DNA of 35,141 nt from assembly GCA_001179505.1 (NCBI GenBank), contig CDMY01000346.1, forward strand, positions 72,858 through 107,998, in the 5' to 3' direction. Position numbers and translations under genes: made by a program. The notes below the pieces were generated by a model that was not told the DNA's origin, made no database searches, and saw only the letters and a program-made list of their open reading frames with translations. Positions 11,938 through 23,426 of the stretch are shown piece by piece (positions within the stretch are counted from its first letter, which is position 1; every line of letters begins with the position of its first letter). This DNA is from Vitrella brassicaformis (lineage: Eukaryota; Sar; Vitrellaceae).

Positions 11938-14900
11938 ATGTCAGCGCTCGACGACCAAGGGACGTACCTGCACTTCAAGCCATGGCAGGAGGCCCTTTTC
12001 GGTGAGGACCGACTGCGGAAACAACACCCACAAACAACATATACCGCATCCATTGGGGAGGTTGATGGTCTTTCTTTCTTTCACAGGTGTGTTCTACGTG
12101 ATGGACAGTTCTCGCAAGGAGGCGACGGGGGACGCCATCAAGATGACCGCAAGGATCCTCAACACCTTCAAGGCAATAGTAGAGTTCCTGCAAATCGTTC
12201 CAATGGTGCTGCTGAACTGTGGTCGCGTCCTCAACTGCCGCGACTACACGCTCATGTCATCGGCCGAGTGCATCGTGGTGCTGGTGTCATCGCCCTTCCG
12301 ATTCGCGGCTGGTGACGAGACGTTTCGCTATTTTTCGGTGGTCGGTGGGCTGGCTCTGTTAATGCTGATGGCCCTGGGGTGTGTGCTACTGGTGGCACAG
12401 ACGTTCAGACAGAGAGAGGTGCATCTGATATGGCCCCTCGTGCTTCTCAGAGGATTCGTCAGAAGTAAGTGCGAGCAAACGTGAGCGTCATCATCCTTTC
12501 TGCCCATGTCTCCCCGTGTCTCCGAGACTGAATCCCATTTGCCTCTTGTGGTGTGGCGTGGCGTGGCGTGCAGTATTCGTGACAACGTTTTACGTGTCGA
12601 CGATATATTTGATGATGACAACCTTCAGCTGCCCGCTCCTCAACTACCGCATCCTCAATCTCGAGACCACTGACCTGAAGCAGTGCTATGGGTACATGGT
12701 AAGTAGGTCGGACACACTCACTGAGGAAACGCCCGGGCTTCTTTTCCTCCTTCCATACATCCCCTGTGTTGTGTGCTGGATGAAGCACATCGCCATTATG
12801 GCCTTGAGCGGCATTTCCCTCATGTGGCTCGTCCCTTTCGCCTTCTTCACGGCACTCCTGTACAACAAGTTTGACCAGTTTTCCCTGGACCCTTCGTGCG
12901 CAGCCCACGGTCACCAAAGGAAATGCAAGAATCGTCTGCATTGCTTACTGGGTGTCCTTGTGGGATGTGGGGTCATGCAGGTCGCGTGGAGGCGCTGTTT
13001 CTGATCGTCAAGACGCAAGTGGTGGCTTGTCGTGTGGCCGTCGGCTGTTCGCCGGCACCTGAGACACTGCGGTTCGTCATTGCCCTCAACGCTGTCAGCC
13101 TCTCAGCTGTCTTCGCTTACTCAGTGCTGCAGGTGTGTAGCAGATGGACGGATAAGAAGTATACATGAAGACTTATACTGTCCATTGTCTGTGTGCTGTC
13201 TGGCCTGACCGACAGGCGCCGTTTTTCAGCAATCTCGGCAATCGCCTTCGGGGCGGATTCCTGGCCATCCTCCTGGTGGGTGCGACCAGCGCTGACACAC
13301 AGCTCACACACGCGCAGAGCAGACACACTTCTGTCCTTTGATTCCGTGTGTGTCTCGTGATTGATTGATCCCAGGCTCTGACGCTCTCGGCCTACTCCTT
13401 CGGCGAGGGCGACCTGGACGTGCCATCCATGTGGGCGGTGAGTGACTGATGATGGAAGACCAAATCAACAGATACAGACAGTGCTCGACCCTGTGACATG
13501 TGTGCAGATATCGCTGGCTGCGTTTGGGTTCGGCACGTATGTGTCGCTGATGCGCAAACACGCACTCAATGCGGCAGTGAGACAAACGTGCCGCCAAATG
13601 ACCGACAGCCTCACGACAGAGATGCGGTCAGCCTTCACTCGTCTGTCTGCCTGTGTGTGGGGGCACCTGTTTGCTTGTGTTTGTGTGCGTGTGTGCCTAC
13701 AGCATGACAGTCCACCAAATGATTGAGGAAGAAGACGAGGAGGAGTCGCCCATGTCGCCGCACACCCCACACGCCACTGGAGGTGAGCTGGGATGGTGCC
13801 CACACAACAGATTGGATGGGATTGCACGTCCATTCCTGCATGTATGGCTGAATGGGTGCAGCGGTCACCCCCAAGGTTTCCCCTGGTAAACGCGACTCCA
13901 TCCTGTCCGACGTCGATGTCAACATGCAAATGGAGGTGGCGAAGTCGAAAAGGGAGTTCAAAAGCAGGCACGCATCAATTGCAGTGCAGGGACACCCGCA
14001 CCGCCATCTATCTGTGACTGCAATGAGTGAATCGGCGTCTATGTGTCTGCTTTGACTGACTGCCCACAGTTCCTACTTCTCCTCTGCCAAAGGCTTGGCC
14101 AAGCTTCTGGTTTTCGACTGCGACATCGAGCTGCTCTTCCGCGGGGTCGGCGACGAGTGGCATGAAATGAGCGACAGCGAGAAAACAGTGGCCGGTTTTG
14201 TGCTCGAGACCGTGTTCTATTACTTGTCGCTAAACGCCGAGAGCTCCCGAAAGGCACTCCTCTACGTGTGGTACGCCTCATCCCTCAACATGTTGTTAAA
14301 GGTATGCAGACAGACCGTCACCCACGGAGCAACGGCAAGGAAGGAAGGAAAGAAGGAAAGAAGGACGGAAGGGAGTGTGTGTGTGTGTGTCTCGATCGGC
14401 AGAATGCTTACTCGTCCTTCAAGTACGTGAGGCTGGCGCACGAGACGGCCTCACCCTTCACCCTGGACGTCCAGTACCTGTGCTACTGCCTGCAAAAGGA
14501 TAGTACGTGACTAGACATCACACCGGAGGACCTGCGGGCACACATTTCTGTCCGTATCTGTGACTGTGCGTCTCTAGTCGAGAACACACGGCAGCTGAGC
14601 TACCTGGGGACGAAGCGCAAGGCGGGGAACCTGATAGACTTGGTCACCTACAAGAAATGGGCCAACACTGCCAAACAAAACCACGAGAAAGCTGTCGGTT
14701 GCTGTCACATCACGTCACATTCATGCTTGTCATATCCTTCCAACAATCCGTCCCCGTGTCGTGTGTGCAGTTGCACGAGCTCATGTCGTTCTTCAAAGCG
14801 CTTCATCAATCCGACAAGTCGGGCACGGCCATCACCGCCCAAAACTGCAAAAGGGTAGGCGCCCGAGGACGGTCAATATGGCGCTTGTTCCCTGCCTCAC

Positions 14901-17900
14901 TCATTCGCTGGGGTTTGCTTCATCAGGAGCTCACGAAGCTCTCATCTGCTCTTGTCGCCGTCCGAAACGCTCAAAACGCGTACACGACCCTGGTATTGCT
15001 CTGTGTTCGAAAATGCGCACAGAGATACATACATACACCAATGCCCTGTCGCAGATGAATCGTTTCCCTCGGTCGCCCGAGGCTCTCGAGTCGTGTTCGG
15101 CCTTCCTGTACCAAGTCTACGGCGAGACAAGGCAGGCACAAGCCCTCACAGACAGGAACACACTGGCCGGCTGGCTGGCTGGCCATGGCAGCCTCTATTG
15201 ATCGTTCGATATCTGCGCACTGCATTAGGTACACCGATATGCTGGATGTGGGCGACTCTGGCCGCAGTGCTGCTGGCGGCGGGGCCGACACACACAGTGA
15301 AGGCTCGTCCGTCAGTGGGGTGGGCAGCGCGATTGGCAAGGCCGGCGCAGGCGGGCCGTTGGGCATGCAGGCGTCCATCAAGGCACACGTCATTACCTCG
15401 GTGGACCGCGAGAAGCGCCGGGGGCTGTTATGGATCACGGTGGCCAACGTCATTGGCCTGACGTGCATCTTGGCCGTCACGACGGCGACAACTTCCTCGG
15501 AGTTCAGCAGATGGACTACATCAACGACCAAATGGAGGAGGTCAAGTGGACCAGCCAAATGGCAGAGGTAGGTTTTCTCTCTCCCTCTCTCGACTGAGCG
15601 CGTCCAGTCTCTTTTTGCCTGTACCTCCACACGCCGATACACCGTGTGTCTCGTCAGAATTGGCTGGAGGTGGCTATCGCGCTAAACAGAATGGATGTGT
15701 GCTCCCAATTCACCCCGACATACCCGGGGTCTGATCCGGCTTTGCACATGGAGGTCAAAAGTCGTTGCCGCCTACACACGCACTCATCCATCCCTCGGTC
15801 TGGTGTCTTCTGCAGGCCCTGCAGTGCCTGGGGGATGAGCTTGATGAGGTGTGGGGCCTGGCACGAGGACTTATGGACGCTGCCAACAAAGTCATGGACC
15901 TGGCAATCAAGGAGAAAATGCAGAAAGTGGAGGACCTCTTCAACAAGGATGAGCGTGTCAGGATCGTCTACTTTACAGACAATGGGATGGCCGTGGAGAG
16001 GATGGGCCCCTTCCAGGATTTGGGTATGACCTATACATGCACACGCATTCATAATGGCGGCACGTTTGGTGCGCCGCTGCGTACTGCGTGCAGTGACCTT
16101 CTACATCGATGCCATGAAGAAATTCTACCTCGACGGTGACTTCCATGTGTTTCAGTAGTCCAGTCAGAGACAGAGACATCACCTCCGCCTCTTCGTCCGT
16201 CCGTCTGTCTGTCTGTCTGTCCTCCCTCCGTCTGCTTGTCTGTCTGTCTGTCTGTCTGTCTGGACCAGCAGTGCCTCAGATACCCCCGCCAGGCCAGGAA
16301 AAAGTCTACGCAGACCGTCACTTTCGTTTTCTGACACAAAATTCCATGGGCACTGCCGCATCGGAATTACTGGCGATTATGAAAGCCCAGCTGGAGCATG
16401 TGGTACGTGGATACACACGCATGCGCGTCAGTCCGTCCGTTTGTGTCTCGCGATCTCGTGCAGCAACAGGAGGTGGACGGCGCCATCATTCTGATTTTCG
16501 GCGTGGCGTCCCTGACACTTATTGTGCCGCTCTTCTCCTGCATCTACTCCGTCTGGGCGGTGAGGAGGAAACTGCGGCAATTCGACGAGAGAGCCACGCC
16601 ACCCCTCGCCCTTCATCTCACCCTCGAGCTCACTGCCAAGCAGAAGCGCTCCCTGCAGGCATGCCAGGCAGCCAGCCAGCTAAAGCGGAGTAGCAAGTGC
16701 ACGTATGCGAACAGTCACATGTGTGGGTGTGTGCAGAAACGCTTTCGGAAAGGGAGAAAGGCGCACAAGATGGGATTGAGTGACCTCGGTCTAGCGGATG
16801 ATGTCTCCTCTAAGCACGCCAGCGACTTTGGTGACTCACCCAGGTGGGCGACATGCGCATGCCTCGCCCTTAGCGGCGTGTCATGTCTCCTCGTGTTTGT
16901 TCGTCCACAGAAAAGGAAGCCACCGATGCTCGTGGGAGGAGGAGCCCGACAGCGTGAGCATCCATCAATGATCATCACAATGCATCGATGATCACAATTC
17001 ATCGATGATGTGTCTATCTCTATTGTGTCGTGTCTCCCAGGAGACAATTGGCCAAGGAAGGCATCGGTCGTCAGTGAGCACGATAGCGACCAAGAGGCTC
17101 TCCGCGTCGCCCCGCCACGCCATCGAGGACGTTCAGCACGTGTCGGCTCGCCATCGCCTGACGAATGAGGTGGTTCAGCAGTTTGTGCCGCCAACCGACA
17201 CGGACATGAGCCCTCTTAGGGCTTCACCTCTCAGCAAGGGCAAGACACTGGACCAGTGCTCAGTCGCCGTTGAGCGCGACGACAGCATGGCCAGCAACGG
17301 GCAGATATCAGACGAGGATCAAGGCGAGCTGCCAGAGCTCTACGGTGGTAAGTGGCGACCAATAAACCGATCTTTCGCTCTGTTCTATCTTTGCTCGCTA
17401 AGCAGACAGCGCCAACGTGATGAGCGCCACGTCACCGCAATACCAGCGTCGCGATAGTCCGCCTGGCGTCGTGGGAGACACGGACGAAGCACCCGATGAT
17501 AACCAAGATGCAGAGGTTGACCAAGTGAGCGCTCACGTGGCTGGCATGAATGGATACACTCGCTGCTGTTTGCACGGATGGACACGCATAGGATCAGATG
17601 CCCTTCGTCGTTGTTAATAGAGACTCATCGGGTGGTGAAGGGGGTGAGGCGCTGGGCGAGGAGCCTGGTTCGGGCACTCTCTCTCCGCGTTCCGGCACCG
17701 CCTCTCCGCGGTCTCCCCTCCGCTTTTCGGATCGAAAGGCTGTCCACAAGTATCCGGCCAGACAGGACTCGATTGAGTTCAAGAAAGAAATGGTGGGTGC
17801 TTCGGCTGGCTGGGCATCCAGGGATTCACGTCATTCATCTCATCTGACTGCGTGTGCCTGTCCCCGTTCTGGCTGCAGATGGCCGAGAAGCTCAAAAAGT

Positions 17901-20385
17901 TCCACGCGCAGCTGGAAGGTACCGCCGCGCCAGCCTCCGGCCCCAGCAGTAAGAAGCGTCCCGCCCGCCAAGACAAGAACACCAATGCAACCACAGCCAT
18001 AACCGAGTCTGCCAACCCCATGTCCAGCTTCATCAGCGACTCAGACGGCCGCAGGGGATCCTCAGTGACAATCGACGCCTCGCCAATGTCGGCCGCTCAG
18101 GAGGTCCGGCCGTACCAGCCTGCAGAAGTGGTCGCCATCCCCGTAACAGCTGCGGCGAGGAAGCAGTCCGAGGGGGCAGCGACACAGGGGCGGTCCATCA
18201 TGAGGAGAACTGATTCCGCTGAGACCGCGCGCACTGAGGTGCATAACATACATGGGCGTCTCCATACACATGCACGTGTGATATACATACATGTGTATGT
18301 GTGTGTGTACAGCGCACCGCCAAGGCCAGAGGAAACCGGTGTTCACGCTGCATTGAGAAAGCGTGGAACTCGACGATCGGGCGGCTCCTCTCTGGCAAGT
18401 CGTCACACTCGTGCTGGTGAGTGAGGAAGGCAGGTCTGTACAGCACACATGTATGTATTTGCCCATTAATCCATTCCGTCCATCAGGGGTTTTGGGCGTT
18501 CCTGATCTGCTATTTCACCCTCGTGGCGGTCCTTATTAGCATGATGATACTCTCTTTCCGTAAGTAGGAAATGAGTGAGTCAACACACACACACACACAC
18601 ACACACATGGTATATGTATGAATCCGTGCGGATGCAGAGACCAAGGCCGACGAGCTGTCTGTCATCAAAGAGGTGGTATTCGAAATTCGCGAAGCAGTCG
18701 CCATCTCGCCTGACGTCGTCAAAGTCGGAAGGTAGGTACGATTGACACACATGGCCACAGTGAGTGAACATGTGAGAGAGGGACCATTGTGCAGATAGAT
18801 TCGGATGGATGCCGGTCCGAATCTATCTGTCTCTCCATCTCTGGATGTACGTATGCTCACATGTTGCAAACAGATGGCCGTGGCGCACTTTCAACACGAC
18901 GTCCCTCCGGGCGGATTTTGCGAAAGAATCCACAACTGCGGCGGAACGTTTTAACGTGAGTGAGCAACAGACAGACAGACAGACAGCCAGACAGACAGAA
19001 GAGGTCGACTTCCAAATGTACGTGCATGTCTCTCCTCCCCTTCCCGCCCTCTGCTTTTGTGGCGTCTGTCTGGCGTCCGTGCCCCCAGGATATGCTGAAA
19101 GTCAAGACGTCGGGTACCTGGTTTGGCACCAGCGACACTCTAGATCGACGCTTCCCCAAACGTAAGCTGACGCCTGTCTGTCCACTGCACTCATTGGGTG
19201 TCAACAAAATGACTGCAAGCAAACAGGCAAGAAACTGCTGTACGAGCCGAATTGTCTGCGCCGCGCCCCGGCTACGTGTGAGGGGGAGGACTACCCTGGC
19301 CAAAAGAGAATGGAAGAGGTACGTCGTGTTGAAAGTGCGCCACGGCCATCTGTTTGCAACATGTGTGCCATACTCGATGGCGTGGCAGGGTTTGTACGAA
19401 GCTATGTCCATCTGGTATGTATGAAGATCGGGACATCGGCCGGCAGGTCATCCATCCATCCATCCATCCATCCATCGAGGACCTGTATGTGAACGTGCAA
19501 TAGGCATTTGGAGTGCGCGTATTTGTCCTTTCACGCGAGCGACGAGAACATCACCATGTCCACACCAGAAAGGTTCTGGTTCATCTACAATGTAAGCAAG
19601 CCTTTATCACGCGTGCACTGTCTGTGGCTCACACACATCAAATGGACGCGTTGACACGGCTGTCTGTCTGACTGACTGACAATGTCTAATACTCTATATC
19701 AGATGTACCGCAAGGACATTGAGGACGGCATGATCAGATTGGAAGACACCATCTACAAGGCATGTATCTCCCACAAGCGACCGACCGCACAAAGACAGAC
19801 ATGCACAGCACACATAGATACATACATACATATGTTGGGGACGTTTGTGTGTGCAGGAGGCGCGTGAGGAGATGGCGGGGCATTCAAACACGTCCCTGAC
19901 GCTCTGTATCTTCGCCTTTGTGGTGGTCTTTATCGCTTCCTGTAACACATATATCACCGCCAACCGCCTCAGGTATGTTTGCACTAATGAAACTCCATCC
20001 ATCCAGCCAGCCACCCATGTGTCTCACGTGCCCTTGTCTTCCTTTGTGTGTGTGTGTGGGTATTTATTGTGTGTGATTGTGTGTATGCATATATTGCGCG
20101 CACCATGTGCGACAGGGATGAGTTGTGGCGTGCGATGGAGGTGCTGCGTATTTTGCCGTGGAAGATGGTCGAGGAGCAGCAGCTCATGCAGCGCTTCTTC
20201 GGCCTCAACATCGAGGAGGAGTCCGAAGGCGATGAAGGGTCGGAGCCCTCCGGAGACTTACAAGACGTACGTCAGCAAAGGAACGACGCAGACAGAACAA
20301 TCGGAGACATGGGTGCTATCTATCCATCTATGCCCGTTCGTGCATGCAGGTGGCCGCCAATAATGACACTGACAACCGCGTGTGA
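11938..20385 (+). CDS. Large multi-pass membrane protein resembling 'tiny macrocysts' (TmcB) proteins, ~41 exons
   Basis: TmcB-like proteins are poorly understood protist membrane proteins, probably sensory. Exons: 11938-12001, 12087-12464, 12574-12698, 12786-12909, 12981-13132, 13216-13275, 13375-13437, 13508-13626, 13703-13782, 13862-13967, 14070-14301, 14403-14502, 14578-14693, 14771-14854, 14927-14992, 15055-15131, 15229-15475, 15508-15567, 15658-15753, 15816-16023, 16094-16135, 16272-16402, 16464-16658, 16737-16843, 16911-16953, 17041-17347, 17406-17524, 17598-17792, 17879-18238, 18332-18394 (weak), 18487-18559, 18638-18731, 18874-18955, 19089-19161, 19227-19318, 19389-19414, 19504-19591, 19703-19759, 19857-19972, 20116-20266, 20350-20385 (about 1668 residues). 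The N-terminal third has about eight to ten hydrophobic helices. A cytosolic helical region follows (LMSFFKALHQS, then MNRFPRSPEALESCSAFLYQ). Four widely spaced membrane helices then enclose two probable luminal or extracellular loops, separated by a long Ser/Pro/Asp-rich cytosolic stretch. GC donors: 13968, 15132, 19760, perhaps 16659 and 18395. The family assignment rests on architecture and short segments only. Confidence 0.62.
13968..14069 (+). other. GC-AG intron in the TmcB-like gene
   Basis: The preceding exon ends in AAAGCAG and the next begins TTCCTAC. Only a phase-2 join keeps the frame, and no GT in usable phase 2 exists at a workable distance. The GC at 13968 (GCACGC) fits, and the intron ends CCCACAG. 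The length of 102 bases is typical here. Confidence 0.65.
15132..15228 (+). other. GC-AG intron in the TmcB-like gene
   Basis: The 97-base intron starts GCAGGC after ACAAG and ends TGCATTAG. There is no GT dinucleotide anywhere inside it, and its length is not a multiple of three, so it must be removed. The join completes an Arg codon and leads directly into the next open exon. Confidence 0.85.
16199..16262. repeat. GTCT microsatellite inside an intron
   Basis: Two runs of GTCT units, split by a short CTCC-containing interruption, fill the intron 16136-16271 of the TmcB-like gene. On the coding strand it gives a long pyrimidine-rich tract ahead of the acceptor at 16271. Confidence 0.85.
18792..18829. 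repeat. 14-bp perfect hairpin inside an intron
   Basis: The arms CAGATAGATTCGGA (18792-18805) and TCCGAATCTATCTG (18816-18829) are exact reverse complements with a 10-base loop. The hairpin lies in the intron 18732-18873 of the TmcB-like gene, about 30 bases before the left arm of the 45-base inverted repeat. Confidence 0.9.
18858..19365. repeat. 45-bp perfect inverted repeat joining an exon boundary to a downstream intron
   Basis: Left arm 18858-18902; right arm 19321-19365; every base pairs. The left arm spans the last 16 bases of an intron, including its acceptor, and the first 29 bases of the exon 18874-18955. The right arm lies inside the intron 19319-19388, beginning two bases after that intron's first base. 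As a result the same peptide string (HVANRWPWRTFNTT) can be read on both strands about 450 bases apart. The arms are 418 bases apart. In the transcript they could pair across exons 18874-19318. Confidence 0.93.
19760..19856 (+). other. GC-AG intron in the TmcB-like gene
   Basis: The preceding exon ends ATCTACAAG and the intron begins GCATGT. It ends TGTGTGCAG, and the next exon (GAGGCGCGT) needs phase 0. The only nearby GT (GTATCT, four bases on) gives phase 1 and breaks the frame. The intron is 97 bases, not a multiple of three, so it cannot be retained in frame. Confidence 0.85.
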
Positions 20386-20646
20386 GCAACCGACAAACGG
20401 TGTGGCTGGGTGGCTGAATGGGCAAGGGGAACGACTACTCTCGCCTGTGTGTATGCATGGGTGTCTCTCTCTGTGATTTGTGGTGTTGGGCACTGTGGTC
20501 TGTCTTTTTTGCCCGTCGGGTCGACTCATCCGGCCGTTAATCCATCCATCCATCCATGTGTGCGGATTTCAAGACGGAAGGTGGCAGCGAGCGATTACGT
20601 TGAGGCCTCGATATATTATCGCCGGAATTTATCCGTGTTGGTCTTA

Positions 20647-20680
20647 GTGGATGGGTGGGTGGGTGGGTGGGTGGGATGGG
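20647..20680. repeat. GGGT microsatellite
   Basis: About six GGGT units occur in a row, 0.26 kb after the stop codon of the TmcB-like gene. G-runs separated by single T bases could form a G-quadruplex on the plus strand or its RNA. That is a prediction from base pattern only. Confidence 0.8.
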
Positions 20681-21153
20681 TGGTGCTCCTCTGGTCGACG
20701 CATCCCACTGCATTTCGTCTCCCTATGTCTGATGGATGTAGGGGTCATGTCTGTCTGTCTGTCTGTCTGGTCAATCCAACGCCCACAGACACAGACACGG
20801 CAGTCAGTCAGTAGGTATACCTACATACATACATGTGCATTTTCCTTCCATCCGTCCACCCCACCCTTCCGGCTGTCGGGGCGTGCATGGGCAGAGCTGT
20901 ATGTGCGAGTGGGTGTCTTGCAAAGATCACTGACTGACTGACTGCGAGGAGCTTGGCTTGCTTGCGCATCACATGAACACATCTACCGACGCACAGATGC
21001 ACAGATGAACGGCCGGAAACACACACACATGCAGCAAGCACACGCACACACGGACACACACACACACACAGAGAGAGAGAGACCCACACAAAACTGTCCC
21101 CCAGCCCCCACCTATCCGCGAGCGACTGACGCATGGCCATGCAGGTGATCCCA

Positions 21154-21184
21154 CAACATTCGTACTGCAGCAGTATGAATGTTG
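21154..21184. repeat. 13-bp near-perfect hairpin in the convergent spacer
   Basis: CAACATTCGTACT and AGTATGAATGTTG pair over 13 positions with one G-T type mismatch, around the 5-base loop GCAGC. It is not part of any microsatellite. It could be a structured 3' RNA element or the remnant of a small inverted-repeat element; there is no family to name. Confidence 0.75.
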
Positions 21185-21995
21185 GCCCGCGACACTCTCT
21201 CAGCGCGTATCTGCCTTCCTCACGCCCAACCAACTCCTGCAGTCGTCTCACACTCACACTCATACTCACACGCAGACAGACACACACGGAGCAAACAGCA
21301 AGGACACACACACGGATAAATAACTCCCAGCCAGCCATCCATCCATCTCAGCAGGAAGGCACACTAGCACACAGGCGGCCCCAGCACGCACACACGGACG
21401 CATTCAACACGACACGCAGAGGCAAACTGAGGTGGGCCGGCAAGGAGAGTAAGGATGGAACGATGTGCGGTACTTTGTACCTACCATGTATGTATGCGGC
21501 AAAAAGTCCACGTCGATCCACCCGAGCCACTACAGTAACTGCGGATGGGGCAGGGAGGGAGGGAGGAGGGAGGGAGGGAAGACAGCACACACACGAGACC
21601 AAGGAAGGGAGACCCACACGAGGACACACGCAGGCAGGCAGGCAGGCAGGAAGGCACCGCTGGACCCATGTAGTTGATCAGTGAGGCACATACACAAGGC
21701 ACTAACAGCCCAACACCCCACTGCATCAATCAACACTGCTCGCACCCTCTCTCTCTCTCTCTCTGTCTCTCTCTCTGTGGTTAATGGCTATCTAGCAAGC
21801 AGTACATCCGCGTACGGATGTAGAAAATTAGCCGCACTGCACTGTATGTCTTCGTGGCCCCACTTAGCCCAGAGAAGCGGCGGCCACCGAGATGGAAACA
21901 TGTATGTATGTATGTGAGACCGACCGCCCGACCAGCCGGCCAGCCCCGCCAGCGACTAAATAAATCGGTCGGCCGGTCGGTCGGTCAATCTCAAT

Positions 21996-22045
21996 CACGG
22001 CGGCAAACAACCAACCGCTTCACGGCGGCAAACAACCAACCGCTT
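21996..22045. repeat. Tandem duplication of a 25-base unit
   Basis: Two identical adjacent copies (21996-22020 and 22021-22045), each beginning CACGGCGGCAAACAACC. It is a clean duplication in non-coding spacer. Confidence 0.93.
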
Positions 22046-22290
22046 CAGGCAAACACCCACACCAACACGGAGACACGCACATTCGTGCCTGCGTGAATAC
22101 CGAGATGAATCTGTCGTGAATGTAGCTAGCTATCTACTTATGTCCCACCCGAGCACTGCCCAGGCCCCAGCACCTCCCTCCCTCCCGCGCTCCCTCTCGT
22201 GTGTGCCGCCGCCCTCACACGGCCTGCCTCTCACAAAAATGGGGGCCCGCGCCTCGCCAGTCAGTCATGCATCCTTCATTCCCCAGCAGA

Positions 22291-22332
22291 TTCCCCAGTA
22301 GATAGAGCACTTTCCCCAGTAGATAGAGCACT
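22291..22332. repeat. Tandem duplication of a 21-base unit
   Basis: Two identical adjacent copies (22291-22311 and 22312-22332), each beginning TTCCCCAGTAGATAGAG. A partial older copy (TTCCCCAGCAGA) sits just upstream at 22279-22290. Confidence 0.93.
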
Positions 22333-22625
22333 CAACGAGGCTCCCAAACAGACAAGGCCGGGCGAGTTGGCTGGCGATACTATCTACTGGCCCAACCAAC
22401 CAACACGCCCCTCTCCTTTTTCCCCTCCACGCCCCTCCTCTCCTCTCCTCTCCTCTCTTGGCTGGCTGGCTGGCTGGCCGCAGGTAGCTTGCTGAAATAT
22501 ATGGACTGCCCAGCGGCTTGATGCATCTAGGCAGGTAGGTACCATGTATGTATGCAGCTCGTATGGACGGATGTGCGTACGTCAACATCCATCTCAGAGA
22601 TCTGTGTGTGTGTGTGGGGGGGGGG

Positions 22626-22925
22626 NNNNNNNNNNNNNNNNNNNNNNNNNNNNNNNNNNNNNNNNNNNNNNNNNNNNNNNNNNNNNNNNNNNNNNNNNNN
22701 NNNNNNNNNNNNNNNNNNNNNNNNNNNNNNNNNNNNNNNNNNNNNNNNNNNNNNNNNNNNNNNNNNNNNNNNNNNNNNNNNNNNNNNNNNNNNNNNNNNN
22801 NNNNNNNNNNNNNNNNNNNNNNNNNNNNNNNNNNNNNNNNNNNNNNNNNNNNNNNNNNNNNNNNNNNNNNNNNNNNNNNNNNNNNNNNNNNNNNNNNNNN
22901 NNNNNNNNNNNNNNNNNNNNNNNNN
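22626..22925. other. Assembly gap of 300 N bases
   Basis: The gap is exactly 300 N, bordered by a (TG)n-poly-G run on the left and poly-G on the right. The round length suggests a placeholder or paired-read estimate, and the G homopolymer probably stopped sequencing. Any translation across it is meaningless. Confidence 0.99.
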
Positions 22926-23394
22926 GGGGGGGGGGGCGAGTTGTTAGGTATGTGCGAGTGCATGTATGTATGGATGGCGAAAGACACCGTCAGGACAGAC
23001 ACGTGACGTATGATGTATGTATATATGTACCGTTGTGTGTGTGTGTGTGTATGTATGTATGTGACTGACAAAGCTAGAGGACGCTCAGTCGAAAGAGAGA
23101 GAAAGAAGGAAAGCGATCGATCGATCGGCCGACCCTTGCCCAGCACAGCATGCACACAAGCTTTGGCCAGCTGCTTTGGACTCAGTCATTCATTGACTCA
23201 AACAGCAGAGAGAACAAGGGGGGGAGGGCGCATGAAGACACTCAGCCATCCATACAGCCGTACAGCCACACATCCATATGTATATATATATGGGCACATA
23301 GGCAGGCAGACACGAACGGACGGGCGCAGGCACCAGAACAAAATCGCGTCACATTGATCAATCAACGTACGGGATCACATGGCCAATCTCTCTG

Positions 23395-23426
<32 letters not shown>

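Noticed and set aside
12699-12785. Treating this stretch of the TmcB-like gene as coding without question
   Set aside because: It begins with a consensus GTAAGT donor, so I model it as an intron, while noting that it is open and could be retained.
16199-16262. Possible CRISPR-like or telomere-like array
   Set aside because: It is a plain GTCT microsatellite in an intron, with no spacers and no telomeric unit.
20386-21400. Possible extra gene read on the minus strand (ORF about 21338-20808)
   Set aside because: It is mostly CA/TG translation. The short non-repeat part (about 21110-21240) has no family resemblance and overlaps a hairpin.
22265-23155. Long open frames running through the gap region on both strands
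   Set aside because: Most of their length is translated N bases; the rest is microsatellite.
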